This document shows, piece by piece, positions 22,704 to 26,349 of a DNA stretch of 26,349 nucleotides. Source of the stretch: an uncultured Collinsella sp. (GTDB lineage: Bacteria; Actinomycetota; Coriobacteriia; Coriobacteriales; Coriobacteriaceae); the NCBI GenBank assembly GCA_905211615.1, contig CAJMBB010000007.1, forward strand, positions 1 through 26,349, written 5' to 3'. Below the pieces are notes generated by a model that was not told the origin of the DNA, searched no databases, and saw nothing but the letters and a program-made list of their open reading frames with translations. How positions within the stretch are numbered: position 1 is the first letter of the stretch; every line of letters begins with the position of its first letter. Both the position numbers and the translations under genes were made by a program.

Positions 22704-22964
22704 ATGTGCCTTGCCGTTCCCGGCAAAGTAGTCAAACGCGACGACGACCTCAAGGCCACCGTCGACATGATGGGCATCGAGCGCCCCGTGTCGCTGAGAC
22801 TCGTGCCGACGGCGCAGGTAGGCGACTATATTCTCGTACACGCCGGCTTTGGCATCCAGATCGTCGACGAGCAGGAAGCGCAAGAAACGCTCGAGCTCGT
22901 TAATGCCATGACCGAACTGGCCGAAGAAGACCAACTGGCCAGCAACCCGGCCGAGGCATACTAG
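22704..22964 (+). CDS. hypC: HypC/HybG-family hydrogenase maturation chaperone
   Basis: HypC binds HypD and carries the Fe(CN)2CO centre to the hydrogenase large-subunit precursor. The 86-residue protein begins MCLAVPGKVV with the essential Cys2 next to the start, followed by the small OB-like barrel (GDYILVHAGFGIQIVDEQEA) and a helical acidic tail. The ribosome-binding site is AAAAGGGG. The stop TAG shares a base with the GTG of hypD, so the two are coupled, consistent with the HypC-HypD complex. Confidence 0.97.
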   Translation: MCLAVPGKVVKRDDDLKATVDMMGIERPVSLRLVPTAQVGDYILVHAGFGIQIVDEQEAQETLELVNAMTELAEEDQLASNPAEAY

Positions 22965-24076
22965 TGGCGGCCGGACAGCCGGCGCGCTCCGGTATCGACT
23001 TTTCGGCATTTCGCGATTCCAAGCTGGCTCGCGAGCTCATCGAGCGCATTCATGAGCTTGTCGGCGACCGCACCATCAACCTTATGGAAGTCTGCGGCAC
23101 GCATACCGTGAGCATCGGGCGCTATGGCTTTCGCTCCATTATGCCGGCAGGGCTCAAGCTGCTGAGCGGCCCGGGCTGCCCCGTCTGCGTCACCGCCAAC
23201 CGCGACATCGACCACGCAATCGCGCTCGCCAACATAGACGGCGCCATCATCACCACCTTTGGCGACATGATGCGCGTGCCCGGATCATCCACCTCGCTCG
23301 CTGCGCAAAAAGCGGCAGGGCGTGACATTCGCATCGTCTACTCCCCGCTCGACGCGCTCGACATTGCCGAGCAAAACCCTGATCGCCCGGTCATTTTTAT
23401 GGGCGTGGGCTTTGAGACTACGACGCCCACCATCGCCGCCGCCATCTTGGAGGCCGAGGCGCGCGGGCTTTTGAACTTCTCGGTCTATTGCGCCCACAAG
23501 ACCACGCCGCCGGCGTTGCGCGCCATCGCCAACGACCCCGAGACCGCCATCGACGGCTTTATCCTGCCGGGCCACGTCGCCACCATCACGGGCTTGGCCC
23601 CCTTTGGCTTTTTGGTCGATGAGTTCGATACCCCGGGTGTGGTCACGGGATTTGAACCGGTCGATATCCTGCAAGGCATCTGCATGCTGGTCCAGATGGT
23701 TGTCGAGGACAGGCCCGCGATCGACAACGCCTACCGCCGTGGCGTCAACGCAGACGGCAACCCTGTGGCGCGCCAGCTGGTCGAGCAGGTGTTTGAGCCG
23801 TGCGACACCACGTGGCGCGGGCTGGGGCCGATTGCCAACTCGGGCCTTTCCATCCGCCCCGAGTTCTCGCGCTTTGATGCCCGTGCCCGCTTTGACGTGC
23901 CCGTCGAGAAGACGGTCGAGCTGCGTGGGTGCCGCTGCGGCGACGCGCTGCGCGGGGCCATTACGCCGAGCAGCTGCCCGCTCTTTGGCCGCACCTGCAC
24001 GCCCGAGCACCCCGTCGGCCCGTGCATGGTGAGCTCCGAGGGCAGCTGCGCGGCGTACTACCGCTACCGCGACTAG
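22964..24076 (+). CDS. hypD: HypD hydrogenase maturation protein
   Basis: HypD is the [4Fe-4S] scaffold on which the Fe(CN)2CO unit is built with HypC and HypE. The 370-residue protein shows MEVCGTHTVSIGRYG (the iron-binding Cys), LSGPGCPVCVT, the GFETTTPTIAA and HKTTPPALRAI blocks, PGHVATITGLAPFGFL, and the C-terminal cluster motif RGCRCGDALRGAITPSSCPL then CTPEHPVGPCMVSSEGSCAAYY, all family signatures. It starts with a GTG overlapping the hypC stop. Length is typical. Confidence 0.98.
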   Translation: MAAGQPARSGIDFSAFRDSKLARELIERIHELVGDRTINLMEVCGTHTVSIGRYGFRSIMPAGLKLLSGPGCPVCVTANRDIDHAIALANIDGAIITTFGDMMRVPGSSTSLAAQKAAGRDIRIVYSPLDALDIAEQNPDRPVIFMGVGFETTTPTIAAAILEAEARGLLNFSVYCAHKTTPPALRAIANDPETAIDGFILPGHVATITGLAPFGFLVDEFDTPGVVTGFEPVDILQGICMLVQMVVEDRPAIDNAYRRGVNADGNPVARQLVEQVFEPCDTTWRGLGPIANSGLSIRPEFSRFDARARFDVPVEKTVELRGCRCGDALRGAITPSSCPLFGRTCTPEHPVGPCMVSSEGSCAAYYRYRD

Positions 24077-24124
24077 TCCGGACGCACCCGCACACCGGCA
24101 CCACCCACGATTGGAGTTTTGGAT

Positions 24125-25159
24125 ATGTCCCATAGCATCACCGATAGCACCGTCCTGTTGGGCCACGGCTCTGGCGGACAGATGATGAAACGCATCATCG
24201 ATGAGGTCTTTTTGGATGCCTTTGGGTCGCCCGAGCTGCTCGAAGGCAACGACGCCGGCGTCGCCGCGCTGCCCGCGAGCGGGCGCATCGCCATGTCGAC
24301 CGACAGCTTTGTAGTCTCGCCGCAGTTCTTCCCCGGTGGCAATATCGGCCGACTCGCCGTGTGCGGAACCGTCAACGATGTCGCGACCTCGGGTGCCAAT
24401 GTGCGCTACCTGTCGTGCGGCTTTATCCTCGAAGAGGGTTATCCCATGGACAAGCTGCGTCAGATTGTGCAGACCATGGCCGAGACGGCGAGCGAGGCGG
24501 GCGTGGCGATCATCACCGGCGACACCAAAGTGGTTGAGCGCGGCGGGGCCGACGGCGTCTACATCAATACCGCCGGCGTGGGCGAAATGCCCGTGGGCGT
24601 AACGCTCAGTGGCGCAAACTGCCAGCCTGGCGATGTCATTCTGGTATCGGGTACGCTGGGCGACCACGGTATCGCCATCATGAGCCAACGCGAGGGCTTG
24701 GCGTTTTCGAGCACGATTGAAAGCGATGCCGCACCGCTCAACCACCTGATTGCCGACGTTCTGGCCGCAGCACCCGACACGCGCTGCTTTCGCGACCCCA
24801 CGCGCGGTGGCCTGGCCTCGACGCTCAACGAGTTTGCGCAGGCCAGCAATGTTGCCATGGAGGTCGACGAGGATGCCGTGCCCGTGCGTCCCGATGTGCA
24901 GGCGGCTTGCGAAATGCTCGGCTATGACGTGCTGCAGGTGGCAAACGAGGGCAAGATGGTCGCCGTGGTGCCGGCCGAGCAGGCCGATGCGGCTCTAGCC
25001 GCCATGCGTTCCGCCCGCTACGGCGAGAACGCCGCGATTATCGGCCGCGTGGTGCCGCTTGGATCGAGCGCTCGACCCGCCGTGCGCGTACGCACCGGCT
25101 GGGGCTCGACCCGCATCCTCGACATGCTCGTGGGAGAACAGCTGCCGAGGATTTGCTAA
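24125..25159 (+). CDS. hypE: HypE hydrogenase maturation protein
   Basis: HypE dehydrates the thiocarboxamide made by HypF on its C-terminal cysteine to thiocyanate and donates the cyanide to HypD. The 344-residue PurM-like protein has LLGHGSGGQMMKRII, a ATP-binding region with STDSFVVSPQFFPGGNIGRLAVCGTVND, ITGDTKVVERG, RDPTRGGLASTLNEFA and ends PRIC, so the reactive terminal Cys344 is intact. Start 24125 is chosen for GGAG eight bases upstream, 48 bases after hypD; the in-frame TTG at 24119 is less likely. Confidence 0.97.
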   Translation: MSHSITDSTVLLGHGSGGQMMKRIIDEVFLDAFGSPELLEGNDAGVAALPASGRIAMSTDSFVVSPQFFPGGNIGRLAVCGTVNDVATSGANVRYLSCGFILEEGYPMDKLRQIVQTMAETASEAGVAIITGDTKVVERGGADGVYINTAGVGEMPVGVTLSGANCQPGDVILVSGTLGDHGIAIMSQREGLAFSSTIESDAAPLNHLIADVLAAAPDTRCFRDPTRGGLASTLNEFAQASNVAMEVDEDAVPVRPDVQAACEMLGYDVLQVANEGKMVAVVPAEQADAALAAMRSARYGENAAIIGRVVPLGSSARPAVRVRTGWGSTRILDMLVGEQLPRIC

Positions 25160-25264
25160 CGACAAAGGCTCAGGGCTATTAAAGATATTCAGATTCCAAA
25201 CATGTCCGGCACGCATGCCCAGTATTATGGGGTGCGTTTTACAACTCAAGCGGCAGGAGCACCC

Positions 25265-25933
25265 ATGGCAGCAGCTTTTTCCCATGTGATCTTTGACCTG
25301 GACGGCACCATTCTCAACACGCTCGAGGATCTGGCGGCCGCCGGCAACCATACCTGCGAGATGCACGGCTGGCCCACGTTTGCCGTAGACGAGTACCGCT
25401 ACAAGGTGGGAAACGGCATGCTCAAGCTGGTTGAGCGTTTTATGCCTGCCGAGTATGCGGGCGACGGCCGTATGTTTGAGCAGACGCTTGCCGAGTTTAG
25501 GGCTTATTACGGCGAGCACAAGGAGGATCACACCGCTCCCTATGCCGGCACGACCGAGATGCTCGACCGCCTGCACGCGGCGGGCGTGCAGCTTGCCGTG
25601 CTCACCAACAAGGACCACGTCTCAGCGGCTCCGCTTATTGAGAAGTATTTTGGTTCCGAGCGCTTTGCGCTGGTACAGGGCCGTGTCGATGCGTTTCCGC
25701 CCAAGCCCGAGGCACCTGTTACGCTGCATGTGATGGAAGAGCTGGGCGCCAATCCGGCAACCACGCTCTATGTGGGCGATTCCAATGTCGATATCCTGAC
25801 CGGCCACAACGCCGGCCTTAAGAGCGCGGGCGTCAGCTGGGGCTTCCGCGGCCGCGCAGAGCTGGAAGCCGCCGGCGCCGACTACGTGGTGGACACCCAG
25901 AACGAGCTAGCGGCGCTGATTCTGGGCGAGTAA
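25265..25933 (+). CDS. HAD-superfamily phosphatase, Gph/PGP-like
   Basis: A 222-residue haloacid dehalogenase-family hydrolase. The four motifs are present: FDLDGTIL (D11 nucleophile, D13), LTNKDHVS (motif II), the Lys in PPKPEAP (motif III), and YVGDSNVDI (motif IV), with a helical cap at about 18-85, as in phosphoglycolate phosphatase and pyrophosphatase PpaX. The substrate is not decided by sequence. Start 25265 is chosen for AGGAG; the frame opens at 25202 but without a site. It follows hypE by 105 bases on the same strand and may be read with it, without an evident tie to hydrogenase. Confidence 0.92.
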   Translation: MAAAFSHVIFDLDGTILNTLEDLAAAGNHTCEMHGWPTFAVDEYRYKVGNGMLKLVERFMPAEYAGDGRMFEQTLAEFRAYYGEHKEDHTAPYAGTTEMLDRLHAAGVQLAVLTNKDHVSAAPLIEKYFGSERFALVQGRVDAFPPKPEAPVTLHVMEELGANPATTLYVGDSNVDILTGHNAGLKSAGVSWGFRGRAELEAAGADYVVDTQNELAALILGE

Positions 25934-25974
25934 CGAGCGACACTGCTTAACGCAGCTGCGACAATTCTTCCGCG

Positions 25975-26146
25975 CGGAAAGCGCATCCCGTTTTGGAGCT
26001 CCGGAATGGGATGCGCTTTCCGTTTGAGGCGCATCAGGGAAACCGCATCCCGTTTCAGAGCAATATTCCGGGTCGCACTTTCCGCAACCCACCCCATCCG
26101 GAAAATGCGACCCACTATTCGGCCAAAAACCGGGTCGCGGTTTCCC
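25975..26146. repeat. Palindromic intergenic repeat cluster, CGCATCCCG / GGGTCGC family
   Basis: CGGAAAGCGCATCCC (25975-25989) and GGGATGCGCTTTCCG (26008-26022) form a perfect 15-bp stem. A second structure nests GGGTCGCACTTTCCG (26070-26084) with CGGAAAATGCGACCC (26099-26113, one mismatch) inside GGGAAACCGCATCCCG (26037-26052) with CGGGTCGCGGTTTCCC (26131-26146). It shares modules with 11183-11293. The first stem may also serve as terminator for the hyp-HAD unit, though no T tract follows. Confidence 0.7.
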
Positions 26147-26173
26147 AAGCACTCGATGCAACGCTGGCACAAG

Positions 26174-26349
26174 GAGTGTCCCAACTGCCGGCAGAAAAGG
26201 AACGTCCCCAGCTGCCGCCTGGTCATTTAAGAACGTCCCCAACGACTACCCCAACAATGGCAACACCGCAGGTAGAGGACTGACAGCGAGCGGGCACCAG
26301 AGCGAACAAATTGGCATGAAAAGAGGACGGCATAGACCTTCTGGTCATG
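26174..26349 (+). repeat. Dispersed intergenic repeat, copy 2 (cut by right window edge)
   Basis: GGAGTGTCCCAAC, GAAAAGGAACGTCCCCA, GCAGGTAGAGGAC, GACAGCGAGCG, CCAGAGCGAACAAATTGG and GGCATAGACCTTCTGGTCATG match copy 1 at 6406-6557 in order and orientation. The terminal hairpin is interrupted by the end of the window. No gene is visible in this segment. Confidence 0.75.

Noticed and set aside
23285..24745. 486-codon open frame opposite hypD and hypE
   Set aside because: Shadow of two strongly conserved genes; no motif and no translation signal.
25993..26283. 96-codon frame in the right-edge gap
   Set aside because: It is composed of the two repeat families; the corresponding repeats elsewhere do not keep the frame.

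Overview
The window looks like chromosomal DNA of a high-GC actinobacterium of the class Coriobacteriia, most likely Collinsella. This is inferred from the dnaK-grpE-dnaJ-hspR order, the [NiFe]-hydrogenase maturation block, the GC-rich codon use and the GTCCC/GGGAC-type intergenic hairpins; no rRNA or tRNA gene is present to confirm it. All genes are bacterial housekeeping or accessory genes. I see no phage, insertion-sequence transposase or CRISPR array.

Left part (1-3.95 kb): the 5' two thirds of clpB (minus strand, running off the left edge), then a lower-GC accessory stretch. That stretch holds several large palindromes, one unknown membrane-anchored protein (plus) and a HicA/HicB toxin-antitoxin pair (minus) with its own promoter and operator.

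Middle left (3.95-11.5 kb): a YbhJ-type aconitase-family hydratase (minus), then the heat-shock operon dnaK-grpE-dnaJ-hspR (minus). A 27-bp element occurs in front of both clpB and dnaK and is the best candidate for the HspR operator, so HspR would control both disaggregase and Hsp70.

Middle (11.5-15.8 kb): a small 2[4Fe-4S] ferredoxin (plus), then the de novo NAD operon nadA-nadB-nadC with the niacin-responsive repressor gene niaR at its end (minus). The nadA promoter is covered by a perfect 19-bp inverted repeat, presumably the NiaR operator.

Right of centre (15.9-19.2 kb): an AgrA/AgrC-like LytTR regulator and sensor kinase pair (plus), a protein resembling a degenerate uracil-DNA glycosylase (minus), and thioredoxin (plus).

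Right part (19.2-26 kb): a plus-strand nickel/hydrogenase block: a small unknown helical protein, NikR with an unusual His-rich N-terminus, hypF, hypC, hypD, hypE, then a HAD phosphatase. hypA, hypB and hydrogenase structural genes are not in the window. The right edge carries two intergenic repeat families, each also present elsewhere in the window.

No clearly novel multi-gene defence or metabolic system is visible. The strongest leads are the shared heat-shock operator, the NiaR palindrome, the dispersed palindromic repeats, the His-rich NikR with its unknown partner gene, and the orphan Agr-like pair.
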